The translations under genes and the position numbers were made by a program. DNA of 64,000 nucleotides, taken from PALSA-693 sp963702305 (GTDB taxonomy: Bacteria > Actinomycetota > Acidimicrobiia > Acidimicrobiales > Palsa-688). Below the pieces are notes generated by a model, which was not told where the DNA came from, searched no databases, and was given only the letters and a program-made list of their open reading frames with translations. How positions within the stretch are numbered: the first letter of the stretch is position 1; every line of letters begins with the position of its first letter. This document shows, piece by piece, positions 41,582 to 51,500 of this stretch. The stretch lies in contig CAVPBX010000006.1 of NCBI GenBank assembly GCA_963702305.1, forward strand, positions 62,001 through 126,000, in the 5' to 3' direction.

Positions 41582-42816
41582 CAGGCGGCGTGGAACCGGA
41601 CAGGCAGATGCTTGATGCCGCCGATGAAGTTGGAGCGCAGCCGCTCGGGCGGCCCGACGGCCTCCACCTGGGCCACCCGGGCGGTCAGCTCCTGGAAAAA
41701 CAGGCTCATCTCCATGCGGGCCAGGTTGGCGCCCAGACAGTGGTGGGGACCGCCCCCGCCGAAGGCGATGTGCTCGTTGGGCTGCCGGGCCACGTCGAAG
41801 CGGAACGGCTCTTCGAAGACGTCCTCGTCCCGGTTGGCGGAGACGTACCAGATCCCCACCTTGTCGCCGGCCCGCAGCTGGTGGCCGCGGAACTCGACGT
41901 CGCCGGTGACGTTGCGGCGGAAGTACATGACCGGCGAGGCCCAGCGCAGGATCTCCTCGACCGCAGTGTCGATGAGGGCGGGTTCGGCGGCCAGGCGGGC
42001 GTATTGGTCCGGGTTCTCGAGGAAGGCGTTGAGGCCGTGCGAGATGGCGTTGCGGGTGGTCTCGTTGCCGGCCACCGCCAGCAGCAGGAAAAACAGGTTG
42101 AAGTCCATCTCCGTCAACTGGTCACCGTCGACATCCGCCGAGAGCAGCTTGGAGATGATGTCGTCGCGGGGCTCGGCCCGCCGTTTCTCGGCCAGGGTCT
42201 GGGCGTAGAGGAACATCTCGAACTGGGCGTGCTGGACCTGTTCCTGGGACACCGCGTACTCGGGGTCGTCGCTGCCGATCATCCGGTTCGACCACTCGAA
42301 GATCTTGTGCCGGTCCTCGTGGGGCACGCCCATGAGCTCGGCGATCACCTGCAGCGGCAACTCCGAGGCCACGTCGACCACGAAGTCGACCTCTGCCTTG
42401 GCCACCGCCTCGTCCACGATGCGGGCGGTCAGATCGCGGATGTGCGGCTCCAGCATGCCGATCATGCGAGGGGTGAAGCCCCGGTTGACCAGCCGGCGGT
42501 AGCGGGTGTGCGGCGGAGGGTCCATGGTCAGCATCAGGTTGCCGCCCTGCTCGAAGTCGACGGCCACCTCGGGCTCCTCGAGGCCCACCACGCCGCCTCT
42601 CGCCTGCTCGGACGAGAAGTGCTTGGCGTCGCGACCGATGGCCACCACGTCCTCGTACTTCGTCAGCACCCAGAAGCCCGGGCCGGCGGGCTCCGGGTGA
42701 CGGTAGACCGGCGCGTGCTGGCGCAGGTAGGTAAACCACTCGTGGGGAATGCCCTCGGTGAAGCGGTCCCGGTCCAGCAGGTCGATGTCGTGCAGATCCA
42801 TGTCGTCCAGCTTCAT
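41581..42816 (-). CDS. Cytochrome P450, CYP125/CYP142-like
   Basis: 411 residues, soluble bacterial P450. The I-helix oxygen motif AVAGNETTRN, the ExxR helix EEILR and the haem-binding FGGGGPHHCLGANLAR are intact. The GGGGPHxCLGANLARxE form and the SSEQARGG region resemble the steroid C26-hydroxylating CYP125/CYP142 group of mycobacteria, which begins side-chain degradation. Exact subfamily cannot be assigned without alignment. It lies between the acyl-CoA dehydrogenase and the CoA-transferase of the operon. Confidence 0.9.
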   Translation of the reverse strand: MKLDDMDLHDIDLLDRDRFTEGIPHEWFTYLRQHAPVYRHPEPAGPGFWVLTKYEDVVAIGRDAKHFSSEQARGGVVGLEEPEVAVDFEQGGNLMLTMDPPPHTRYRRLVNRGFTPRMIGMLEPHIRDLTARIVDEAVAKAEVDFVVDVASELPLQVIAELMGVPHEDRHKIFEWSNRMIGSDDPEYAVSQEQVQHAQFEMFLYAQTLAEKRRAEPRDDIISKLLSADVDGDQLTEMDFNLFFLLLAVAGNETTRNAISHGLNAFLENPDQYARLAAEPALIDTAVEEILRWASPVMYFRRNVTGDVEFRGHQLRAGDKVGIWYVSANRDEDVFEEPFRFDVARQPNEHIAFGGGGPHHCLGANLARMEMSLFFQELTARVAQVEAVGPPERLRSNFIGGIKHLPVRFHAA

Positions 42817-42841
42817 GTCGGTCCCCCGTCCGTTCGTCCTT

Positions 42842-43966
42842 CTAGGCCGGCTCGGCCGCCAGGGCGGCGCCGATCCGTTGCAGCTGCTGGGTCGCGCCGC
42901 CGAGCATGAACTCGATCTGCTTGGCCCAGATGAAATACCGGTGGATGCTGTGTTCGTTGGCCACGCCCATGCCCCCGTGCAGGTGGACCGCGGCGTGGGC
43001 CACCCGGTGGCCGGCCTCTGCAGCCCAGAACTTGGCGACCTCCACCTCGGTCGCCGCGGGCAGGCCCTCGGTCAGGCGCCAGGCGGCCTGCCACAGCGTG
43101 AGGCGGGCGGCTTCGGTGTCGATGTAGCTGTCGGCACAGCGGTGCCCGACGGCCTGGAAGGTGGCGATGGGCCGCCCGAACTGCACCCGGGTCTTGGTGT
43201 ACTCCGCGGTGTCGGCCAGCGCTTGCTCGATGACCCCGAGTTGGAAGGCGCACCAGCCCACCGTGACCTGGGCCACCATGGCGCCCAGGATCTCGGCCCC
43301 GGCTTCGAGCGAGCCGAGCATGGCGGACGCCGGTACCCGTACCTGGTCGAGGGTCAAGTGGGCGGCGCTGTCCCGGTTGGTGGTGACCTGGCGGGTGACC
43401 GTCATCCCGGGTGTCCCTTTTTCCAACAGGAAGCAAGCCACCCGGTCGGGCTCGACGCGGGCCGGAACCAAGAACAGATCGGCGATGGGGCCGGCGGGCA
43501 CCGCGGTCTTGGTGCCGTCGATGCGATAGCCGTCCCGGTCGGGCGTGGCCGTCGTCGCCGGCGAGCCCGGATCCGGGTTGTGCGACTCGGCCAAGGCGGC
43601 GGTGAGGACCGTCTGTCCCTGGATCGCCGGCCGGACCCAAGTGTCTCGTTGGGCGGCCGTTCCGTAGCGGGCGATGGGGCCGGCGGCCCCGACCATGGTG
43701 GCCAGCACCGGTACCGGGGCCAGTCGGCGCCCGAGCTCTTCGAGGACCAGGCACTGCTCGATACACCCGAAGCCGCCCCCGCCCACCTCGGCCGGCAGGG
43801 CGATGCCCAGCAGGTCGGCGGCGGCCAGGGTGTGCCACAGCTCGGGGTCGAAGCGGTCGGTCCCGGCTTCGATCTCCCGCAGCCGGTCCGGGGTCACCTT
43901 GTCGGCCAGGATGCGCCGAGCCAGGGCCGCGATCTCCAACTGCTCGTCGGTGAAGGCGAAGTCCAT
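42842..43966 (-). CDS. Acyl-CoA dehydrogenase, small-subunit (FadE28-like) type
   Basis: 374 residues. The N-terminal FTDEQLEIAALARRILADKVTPDRL and GGGGFGCIEQCLVLEELGRRLAPVP and the C-terminal HLHGGMGVANEHSIHRYFIWAKQIEFMLGGATQQLQRIG are those of the partner subunit in heteromeric steroid acyl-CoA dehydrogenases (ChsE1 of the ChsE1-ChsE2 pair in mycobacteria). It begins five bases after the stop of the second dehydrogenase, supporting an alpha2-beta2 complex. Substrate is inferred only from context. Confidence 0.88.
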   Translation of the reverse strand: MDFAFTDEQLEIAALARRILADKVTPDRLREIEAGTDRFDPELWHTLAAADLLGIALPAEVGGGGFGCIEQCLVLEELGRRLAPVPVLATMVGAAGPIARYGTAAQRDTWVRPAIQGQTVLTAALAESHNPDPGSPATTATPDRDGYRIDGTKTAVPAGPIADLFLVPARVEPDRVACFLLEKGTPGMTVTRQVTTNRDSAAHLTLDQVRVPASAMLGSLEAGAEILGAMVAQVTVGWCAFQLGVIEQALADTAEYTKTRVQFGRPIATFQAVGHRCADSYIDTEAARLTLWQAAWRLTEGLPAATEVEVAKFWAAEAGHRVAHAAVHLHGGMGVANEHSIHRYFIWAKQIEFMLGGATQQLQRIGAALAAEPA

Positions 43967-43970
43967 GGCG

Positions 43971-45152
43971 TTACCGGGGGGCCCGGGGCAGGCCGAGCGC
44001 GACCATGGCGATGATGTCGCGCTGGATCTCGTTGGTCCCGCCCCCGAAGGTGAGGATGAGGGCGGACCGGTAGGCCCGTTCGATGCGGCCCCGGATGACG
44101 GCGGCCGGTGAGCCGCCCGCCACGTAGGCGTCCTCGCCCATGCATTCCATCAGCAGGCGGTACGCCTCGGTGTAGAACTCGGTGCCGAACACCTTGGTGG
44201 CCGAGGCGTCCGCGGGGCTGACGCCGTTGTTGACCCCCCAGGCGATCTTCCAGTTGATCAGCTTGAGGAATTCGGTCTTGGCGTGCACCCGGGCTAGGTT
44301 GATCTGGACCCACTCCTGGTCGATGACCCGCCGGCCGTCGGGCAGCCGGGTCGCTTGGGCCCACCGCCGCACCTCGTGGAGCGACTGCTGCACCCCTGCC
44401 GCGGAGCACAGCGCCACCCGCTCGCGGTTGAGCTGGCCGGTGATCAGCTTCCAGCCCCCGTGTTCCTCGCCGACGAGGGCGCTGATGGGCACCCGGACGT
44501 CCTCGTAGAACGTCTGGCTGGTGGTGGTCCCCGTGACCGTCGGAACCGGTGTCCACTTGAACCCGGGCGCGTCGGTGGGCACGACCAGCACCGACAGGCC
44601 CTTGTGGCGGCGCTCCTCCGGATTGGTCCGGACTGCCAGCCACACGTAGTCGGCGTACTGGATCAGGCTGGTCCACATCTTCTGGCCGTTGATGATGTAC
44701 TCGTCGCCGTCGCGGACCGCCTTGGTCTTGAGGGCCGCCAGATCGGTGCCGGCGTCCGGCTCGGAGTAGCCGATGGCGAAGTGCAGGTCGCCGGAGAGGA
44801 TCCGGGGCAGGAAGAAGTCGCGTTGGTCCGAGGTGCCGTGCGCCATGATCATGGGGCCGATGGCGTTGATGGTGAGGAAGGGCACGGGGGCGCCGGCCTT
44901 GGCCGCTTCGTCGGTGAAGATCAGTTGCTCGATCATGGAGCGGTTCTGGCCGCCGTACTCCGCCGGCCAGCCGATCCCGAGCCAGCCGTCCTGGCCCATC
45001 TGGCGGACCAGCTGCCGGTACAGGTCGCCGCCGCCGTACTCGCCGGTGCCCCGGGCCAATCGCTCCTGGACCTCGTCGGTCATGAGGCCGGCGAAGTAGG
45101 CCTGCAACTCCCGCCGGAGCGCTTCCTGCTCCCCGGTGTAGGCGATGTGCAA
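43971..45152 (-). CDS. Acyl-CoA dehydrogenase, large-subunit (FadE29-like) type
   Basis: 393 residues. Signatures are IAYTGEQEALRRELQAYFAGLM, WPAEYGGQNRS, the flavin/substrate segment GYSEPDAGTDLAALKTKAVRDGDEYIINGQKMWTS, and the C-terminal SALILTFGGGTNEIQRDIIA. With the adjacent small-subunit-like gene it probably forms a heteromeric dehydrogenase that introduces the first double bond in a bulky side chain. The start is probably TTG 45152, where family similarity begins; longer in-frame versions would overlap the enoyl-CoA hydratase gene. Confidence 0.88.
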   Translation of the reverse strand: MHIAYTGEQEALRRELQAYFAGLMTDEVQERLARGTGEYGGGDLYRQLVRQMGQDGWLGIGWPAEYGGQNRSMIEQLIFTDEAAKAGAPVPFLTINAIGPMIMAHGTSDQRDFFLPRILSGDLHFAIGYSEPDAGTDLAALKTKAVRDGDEYIINGQKMWTSLIQYADYVWLAVRTNPEERRHKGLSVLVVPTDAPGFKWTPVPTVTGTTTSQTFYEDVRVPISALVGEEHGGWKLITGQLNRERVALCSAAGVQQSLHEVRRWAQATRLPDGRRVIDQEWVQINLARVHAKTEFLKLINWKIAWGVNNGVSPADASATKVFGTEFYTEAYRLLMECMGEDAYVAGGSPAAVIRGRIERAYRSALILTFGGGTNEIQRDIIAMVALGLPRAPR

Positions 45153-45166
45153 CGCCCGGGCCCCGT

Positions 45167-46015
45167 CTAGCTCGCCGGCGCCGACGGTTGGGTGTCGGCG
45201 GTGCGGTAGTCGCCAAACGGCGCGTCCCGTTTGGTCAGGGCCTCGGTGAGACCCTGCTGCATCTCGGTGATGAAGGCCCGCATCGTCTTCTGGTGGACGC
45301 CCAGGGCGCACAACTCGGTCCCGATGCGGATCCCGGTGCGCATGCCCATGACTTCCATCTGGCGGTGCACGACCCGCTTGTTGATCTGGACCACGTCGGG
45401 TGGGAGTTTGGCGATGCGGCTGGCGACTTCCACCACCCGATCGTCGAGTTCGGCGATCGGAAAGGCCTCGTTGGCCCAGCCGACCCGGACGGCTTCGACA
45501 CCGGACATGGAGTCTCCGGTGAGCATGGCCTCCATGGCCTTGCGCATGCCCATCGTCCACGGGTGGAAGTGCATGTCCGGCACTCCGAACCGCACGGCCG
45601 GGTAGCCGATCTGGGCGTCGTCGGCCACGTAGATCAGGTCACAGCCCGACGCCAGTTCGCTACCGCCGGCCAGGCAGTAACCGTGGACCTGGGCGATGAC
45701 CGGCTTGGCCAGGTCCCAGATGCTCATCCACCCTTCGGTGACGTGACGGGGCCACTGGCCGTCGCCGTCGGCGGTGAAAAACGGGAGGTCCAGCCCCTCG
45801 TTGCCGCCGCCCAGGTCGTAGCCGGCGGAGAAGCTGGGGCCGGCCCCCCGGACGATGCTGACGTGCACCGAGTCGTCCTGGTCGGCTGCCCGGAGGGCGG
45901 CCAGGATCTCACCCCGCAGGGTGTGGAACAGGGCGTTGCGCTTCTCGGGCCGGTTGAGGGTGATGCGGCGCACGCCGGGCGCCGGTTCATCGATCAGGAT
46001 CACGGTGTACGACAT
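45167..46015 (-). CDS. Enoyl-CoA hydratase/isomerase family protein
   Basis: 282 residues, first gene of the operon. The crotonase motifs are LNRPEKRNALFHTL, RGAGPSFSAGYDLGGG (first oxyanion strand) and AQVHGYCLAGGSELASGCDLIYV (second). It would hydrate the enoyl-CoA made by the dehydrogenase pair. In the mycobacterial igr operon this step is done by a MaoC-type hydratase, so a crotonase here is a difference. A palindromic operator lies 30-43 bp upstream of ATG 46015. Confidence 0.93.
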   Translation of the reverse strand: MSYTVILIDEPAPGVRRITLNRPEKRNALFHTLRGEILAALRAADQDDSVHVSIVRGAGPSFSAGYDLGGGNEGLDLPFFTADGDGQWPRHVTEGWMSIWDLAKPVIAQVHGYCLAGGSELASGCDLIYVADDAQIGYPAVRFGVPDMHFHPWTMGMRKAMEAMLTGDSMSGVEAVRVGWANEAFPIAELDDRVVEVASRIAKLPPDVVQINKRVVHRQMEVMGMRTGIRIGTELCALGVHQKTMRAFITEMQQGLTEALTKRDAPFGDYRTADTQPSAPAS

Positions 46016-46040
46016 CAGGGCGCTCCCCCTCAGCTGAGCC

Positions 46041-46058
46041 AATGTAGAACGCGTTCTA
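46041..46058 (-). promoter_or_regulatory. KstR-like operator and promoter of the ten-gene operon
   Basis: TAGAACGCGTTCTA (46045-46058) is a perfect palindrome and matches the mycobacterial KstR consensus TNNAACNNGTTNNA. A minus-strand -10 TACATT (46046-46041) overlaps its edge, so a bound repressor would block the operon promoter. Confidence 0.75.
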
Positions 46059-46147
46059 GCGTAGGCGATGCCGGGCCGGTGTGGCAGAGCGGCATGACCA
46101 GGAGGTGGCCGGGCGGGCGCGGCGTGGCGGGGCGGGCGGTGGGTCGA

Positions 46148-46167
46148 TATAATCGAAACGCGTTCTA
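46148..46167 (+). promoter_or_regulatory. Promoter and KstR-like operator of the IpdC-like gene
   Basis: A perfect -10 TATAAT (46148-46153) is followed directly by CGAAACGCGTTCTA (46154-46167), which matches TNNAACNNGTTNNA except at the first base and covers the expected transcription start. It repeats the core AACGCGTTCTA of the operator on the other side of the divergent region. No clear -35 is seen. Confidence 0.7.
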
Positions 46168-46195
46168 AATCCGCGCTCGGGGAAGAGGGAAGCCT

Positions 46196-47338
46196 GTGAA
46201 GAACGAGATGTGCGAGACCCTGGGGATCGAGTTCCCCATCTTTGCCTTCACCCACTGCCGGGATGTCGCCGCCGCCGTGAGCCGGGCCGGGGGCATGGGG
46301 GTGCTCGGTGCGCTGGCCTTCTCGCCGGAGCAGCTGGAGATCGAGCTGGCGTGGATCGACGAGCACTGCGGCGGCAAGCCCTACGGGGTGGACGTCGTCA
46401 TGCCGGTCAAGAGCGCGGACCGCGACGCGGGCCTCCACGATGAAAAGGACCTGGCCGGCCAGCTGCACGGGATGATCGACCAGGCCCACTGGGACTACGT
46501 GGAGAAGATCCTGGCCGACCACGGAGTTCCCGAACTCCCCGCGGCCGACACTGCGACCGCGGGGAGCGATCCCATCAGCCAGGGCGTCCTGGGCTGGACC
46601 GAGGCGACCGGCACGCCCTTGATCGACGTGGCCCTGGCCCACCCCATCTCCCTGCTGGCCAGCGCCCTGGGCCCTCCACCCAAGGAGGCTATCGACCGGG
46701 CCCACGAGCAGGGCGTCAAGGTGGCGGCTCTGATCGGGCGGGTCGAGCAAGCGGTCCGCGACGTCCAGCAGGGCGTCGACATCATCGTCGCCCAGGGCTA
46801 CGAGGCCGGCGGCCACACGGGCGAGGTGGCCAGCATGGTGCTGGTGCCGGACGTGGTGGACGCGGTCGCCCCGGTGCCGGTGCTGGCCGCCGGCGGCATC
46901 GCCACCGGCCGGCAGATGGCCGCCGCCATGGCGCTTGGCGCCCAGGGGGTATGGACCGGTTCGGTGTGGCTGACCGTCACCGAGTCCAACATGAGCGACA
47001 TGGTGATGGACAAGCTGCTCCACGCCACGTCGACCGACACCGTGCGGTCGCGCGCCCTGACCGGCAAGCCGGCCCGGCAGTTGCGCACCGCCTGGACCGA
47101 AGCCTGGGAGGCGCCTGAGTCGCCGGGCACCCTGCCGATGCCGTTGCAGTTCATCCTCAACTCCTATGCCCAGCGGCGCATCACCCGGGCCGCCAACCGG
47201 GAGCTGACGGGTATGCCCGTGGGCCAGGTGGTCAGCCGGATGAACCAGGTCCGGCCCAGCAAGGACGTCATCTACGAGATGGTCGAGGAGTACATCGACA
47301 CCACGGAGCGCCTGCGGGCCAACGTCGAGACGGGCTAG
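46196..47338 (+). CDS. IpdC-like / nitronate monooxygenase-family flavoprotein
   Basis: 380 residues of the 2-nitropropane dioxygenase/nitronate monooxygenase fold (FMN TIM barrel). Visible are the N-terminal FPIFAFTHCRDVAAAVSRAGGMGVLGALAF, the substrate/flavin segment IIVAQGYEAGGHTGEV and VPVLAAGGIATGRQMAAAMALGAQGV with the phosphate-binding Gly-rich end. The size and the CETLGIEFPIFAF opening resemble mycobacterial Rv3553 (IpdC), which acts in steroid ring C/D degradation rather than on nitronates. It is divergent from the operon and shares its operator type. Start GTG 46196. Confidence 0.85.
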   Translation: MKNEMCETLGIEFPIFAFTHCRDVAAAVSRAGGMGVLGALAFSPEQLEIELAWIDEHCGGKPYGVDVVMPVKSADRDAGLHDEKDLAGQLHGMIDQAHWDYVEKILADHGVPELPAADTATAGSDPISQGVLGWTEATGTPLIDVALAHPISLLASALGPPPKEAIDRAHEQGVKVAALIGRVEQAVRDVQQGVDIIVAQGYEAGGHTGEVASMVLVPDVVDAVAPVPVLAAGGIATGRQMAAAMALGAQGVWTGSVWLTVTESNMSDMVMDKLLHATSTDTVRSRALTGKPARQLRTAWTEAWEAPESPGTLPMPLQFILNSYAQRRITRAANRELTGMPVGQVVSRMNQVRPSKDVIYEMVEEYIDTTERLRANVETG

Positions 47339-48486
47339 GGAGTCATCGGCGGCGGCCTGCCGGCGGCCTCCACGGTCGCGGCGATGGCCAGCAGGACGGC
47401 CTCGCTGTGGGCGGAAGCGACGAGTTGCAGGCTGGCCGGCAGGCCGGTGGCGCTGGCCACGGGGAGGGCCAGCGCGGGCACCCCGGCGAGATTGAACGGC
47501 GCGGCATAACGGATTTCCGTCATGCGGTCCGCCTGCTCGAGGGTCGGAGGAGCGGCGGCGAGGGTCGGCAGGGCGAGGGCGTCGACGCCGGCGAGGACGC
47601 CGGCGAGCTCGGCGTCCCAGCGTCGTCCTTGTTGCCAGGCCGCCGCCAGGTCGGCGTCGGTGATGGCGGCCGAGCGCGCGAGCCGGGTACCCACGTCGGG
47701 GGAGAGCTCGTCGCCGTGCCGGCGCCACAGCTCGGCGTGCACCTGCCAGGCCTCGGCGGCGAGGATGGTCATGGCGGCCTGGTGGGCGGCGTCCCAACCC
47801 GGCAGCTCGACGTCGACCATTTCCAACCCGGCGGCCCGTAGCGCGGCATCGATGGCGTCATTGATGCGGGTCTCGGCCGGGAGCCGCACCCGGCCGATCA
47901 GGTCGACCCGACCGTCCGCGCGGTCCCGGGTCGCGGGGGCGAACGCCGGCTCGAGGAGGGTCATCCCGGCCACCACGGCTGCCACGGTGGCCCCCATCGG
48001 GCCGACGGTGTCGAGGGAGGGCGCCAGGGGCCGGACCCCGTCGAGCGGGATCCGGCCCCGTGTCGTCTTGAGCCCCACCACGCCGCAGCACGCCGCCGGG
48101 ATGCGGATGGAGCCGCCCGTGTCACTGCCGAAGGCCACGTCGGCATCGCCGGCGGCGACCGCCACGGCCGACCCGCTGGACGACCCGCCCGGCACCAGCC
48201 GGCTGTCGAGGGGGTTGACCGGAGTCCCGAACCACGGGTTGATCCCGGTCACGCCGAAAGCCAACTCGTGCAGGTTGGTCTTGCCGACGATGGTGGCCTG
48301 ACCGGCGGCTTCGGCCACGCGGGTGCCGGCGAGACAGGCGGCGTCCGAGGCCGCGGGTGTCGCCGTGGCGGCGATGACGCGAGAGCCGCTGGTCGTCGGG
48401 ACGCCCACCATGTCGATCAGGTCCTTGACGGCGACCCGGAGGCCGTTCGGGCCCGACCGCTCGAACCGGGTGATGTACGTCGCCAT
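47335..48486 (-). CDS. Amidase signature family protein
   Basis: 383 residues of the Ser-Ser-Lys amidase signature family. The catalytic Lys is in RVAVKDLIDM, the cis-Ser and nucleophilic Ser in PGGSSSGSAVAVAAGDADVAFGSDTGGSIRIPA. The N-terminus is short compared with the usual 450-500 residues, beginning only about 18 residues before the Lys. Substrates of such hydrolases cannot be told from sequence. Its stop codon shares CTAG with that of the convergent IpdC-like gene. It is unrelated to the second amidase at 53.3 kb except by family. Confidence 0.9.
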   Translation of the reverse strand: MATYITRFERSGPNGLRVAVKDLIDMVGVPTTSGSRVIAATATPAASDAACLAGTRVAEAAGQATIVGKTNLHELAFGVTGINPWFGTPVNPLDSRLVPGGSSSGSAVAVAAGDADVAFGSDTGGSIRIPAACCGVVGLKTTRGRIPLDGVRPLAPSLDTVGPMGATVAAVVAGMTLLEPAFAPATRDRADGRVDLIGRVRLPAETRINDAIDAALRAAGLEMVDVELPGWDAAHQAAMTILAAEAWQVHAELWRRHGDELSPDVGTRLARSAAITDADLAAAWQQGRRWDAELAGVLAGVDALALPTLAAAPPTLEQADRMTEIRYAAPFNLAGVPALALPVASATGLPASLQLVASAHSEAVLLAIAATVEAAGRPPPMTP

Positions 48487-48536
48487 CGCTCGCAGCCTGG
48501 CACAGCCAGAATGTCGCCAGGATCACCTCTGGCGGA

Positions 48537-48552
48537 TCGAACAGGTGTTCGA
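48537..48552 (+). promoter_or_regulatory. LexA (SOS) box of dnaE2
   Basis: TCGAACAGGTGTTCGA matches the consensus TCGAAC-N4-GTTCGA perfectly. It abuts the -10 hexamer of dnaE2, so LexA would occlude the promoter. Confidence 0.93.
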
Positions 48553-48564
48553 TAGCGTGGCCAT
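48553..48564 (+). promoter_or_regulatory. Leaderless promoter -10 of dnaE2
   Basis: TAGCGT at 48553-48558, six bases, then GTG 48565. Confidence 0.5.
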
Positions 48565-51500
48565 GTGGGCTACCAGAATCCTCCCGTCCCATGGAAGGAC
48601 TTCGAGGGGGCGCTGTCCGGCCGCACCCGCACCCGGCCCTTCCCGTCGGAGGGCGATGGCGGGGACAGCCCGGCCTGGTCGTACAAGCGGGCCCCGTACC
48701 GGCCGCCCGCTGACCTCAGCGCCGGCCGGCGCCGGCAGAGTGTGGTCCCGTACGCCGAGCTCCACTGCCACTCCAACTTCAGCTTCCTCGACGGGGCGTC
48801 CCACCCCGAGGAGCTGGTCGAGGAGGCGACCCGCCTGGGGCTGGAGGCGCTGGCGGTCACCGACCACGACGGCATGTACGGGGTGGTCCGCTTCGCCGAG
48901 GCGGCCCGGGCGGTGGGGATGCCCACCATCTTCGGGGCCGAGCTGTCCCTCGGCCTGACCCGCCCGCAAAACGGTGTGGCCGACCCCGAGGGCACCCACC
49001 TGCTCATCCTGGCCCGGGATCCCACCGGCTACACCCGGCTGTGCCGGGCCCTCTCGGTGGCGCATCTGTCCGGCCGGGAAAAAGGGCGGCCGTTGGTGGA
49101 CCTCCGGACCCTCGCCGCCATCGGGGCCGGGGCGCTCCCGGACCTGAGCGCGTCCCCGATCACGGTGGGCACCCCCCAGGAGTCCGGTGCTGACCACTGG
49201 GTGGTGCTCACCGGCTGCCGCAAGGGGATCGTCCCGGCGGCCCTGGTCGCCGAGGGGCCGGCCCGGGCGGCGGCCGAGCTGCGCCGGCTCCAGTCGTGGT
49301 TCGGGCCGGCCAACGTGGTGGTGGAGCTGTGGGACCACGGCGACCCGCTCGACTCGGCCCGCAACGACGCCCTCGTCGCTCTCGCCGACCGCGCCGCCGC
49401 GGAGGTCGTCGTCACCAACAACGTCCACTACCACCATCCCTCGCCGTCGCCCTCTGGCCACCGCCCTGGCCGCCGTGCGCGCCCGCCGCAGCCTGGACGA
49501 CATCGACGGCTGGCTGCCGCCGGCGGCTGCCGCCCACCTGCGCGGCGGGGCCGAACAAGCCCGGCGCTTCGCCCGCTACCCGGGCGTGGTGGAGCGCGCC
49601 GCGGCCCTGGGCCGGGACTGCGCGTTCGACCTGGCCCTGGTGGCCCCCAACCTGCCGCCCTGGCCCACGCCGGCGGGACACACCGAGATGAGCTGGCTGC
49701 GGGTCTTGACGGAGGAAGGCGGGCTGCGGCGGTACGGGCCTCGGCGGGCGGCCCGCCACCCCCGGGCGTGGAGCCAGATCGACTACGAGCTGGGCCTGAT
49801 CGAGCAGCTGGGATTCGCCGGCTACTTCCTCATCGTGTGGGACATCGTGGAGTTCTGCCGGATCCACGACATCTTCTGCCAGGGGCGGGGGTCGGCGGCC
49901 AACTCGGCGGTGTGTTACGCCCTCGGGATCACCAATGCCGACGCCGTGGACCTGGGCCTGTTGTTCGAACGGTTCCTGTCCCCCGAGCGGGACGGGCCGC
50001 CGGACATCGACGTGGACATCGAGAGCGGCCGGCGGGAGGAGGTGATCCAGTACGTGTACCGCCGCTACGGCCGGGGCTGCGCGGCCCAGGTGGCCAACGT
50101 CATCACCTACCGGCCCCGCTCCGCGGTCCGGGACATGGGCAAGGCGCTGGGCGCCGCCCCGGGCCAGCTCGACGCCTGGTCCAAGCAGGTTGACGGCTGG
50201 GGGCCGCTCTCGGCGACGGCCGCCCTGGCCGACCACGAGATCCCGGATGCGGTGATGGGCTTGGCCGACGAGGTCCAACATTTTCCCCGGCATCTCGGCA
50301 TCCACTCGGGGGGCATGGTGCTGTGCGACCGGCCGGTGGCCGAGGTGTGCCCGGTGGAGTGGGCCCGCATGGCCGACCGCAGCGTGCTGCAGTGGGACAA
50401 GGACGACTGCGCCGCGGCCGGGCTGGTCAAGTTCGACCTGCTCGGGCTGGGGATGCTGACCGTGCTGCACGCCACCGTCGACCACGTGCGGGCGTTCCAC
50501 GGGGTGACGGTGGACCTGGCCACGCTGCGAGCAGGAGGACGAGGTGTACGAGATGCTGTCCCGGGCGGACTCGGTGGGGGTGTTCCAGGTGGAGAGCCGG
50601 GCCCAGATGGCCACCCTGCCCCGGCTCGAAGCCGCGGACGTTCTACGACCTGGTGGTGGAGGTGGCCCTGATCCGGCCCGGGCCCATCCAGGGCGGGTCG
50701 GTGCACCCCTACATCCGCCGGCGCAACGGGGCCGAGGAGGTGACGTACCTGCATCCCTTGCTGGAGCGGAGCCTGGCCAAGACGCTCGGGGTGCCGCTGT
50801 TCCAGGAGCAGCTGATGCAGATGGCCATCGACGTGGCCGGGCTTCACGCCGGCGGAGTCCGACCGGCTCCGCCAGGCCATGGGCTCCAAGCGCAGCGTGG
50901 AGAAGATGGAGCAGCTGCGGGCCCGGCTGTACGCGGGGATGGCCGAGCGGGGCATCACCGGTGCCGTGGCGGACGAGATCTACGAGAAGCTGGTGGCCTT
51001 CGCCAACTTCGGGTTCCCCGAGAGCCACTCGGTGAGCTTCGCCTACCTGGTGTACTCCTCGGCCTGGCTCAAGTGCCACTACCCGGCCGCGTTCTGCGCC
51101 GGGCTGTTGGACGGGCAGCCCATGGGGTTCTGGTCACCGCAGACGATCGTGGCGGACGCCCGCCGGCACGGGGTGGTGGTGCTGCCGACCCTGTGTCAAT
51201 GCCAGCGGGGCGGCGTCGTTGCTGGAGGCGGGCCCGTCCAGCGCGGGGGGCGCGGCGGTGCGGATGGGCATCTCGTACGTGCGGGGGGTGGGCGACGACA
51301 TGGCGGCCCGGATCGCGGCCGGCCGCCCCTACCGCGACATGGAGGATGTGGTGCGCCGGACCGGGGTCAGCGCGGCCCAGGCCGAGGCGCTGGCCACGGC
51401 CGGGGCGTTCGACTGCTTCGGCCTGTCCCGCCGGGCCGCCCTGTGGAGCGCGGGGGCGGTGGCGGCCGCGGGGCCGGCGGGAGGGGTGGGGGCACCTGTC

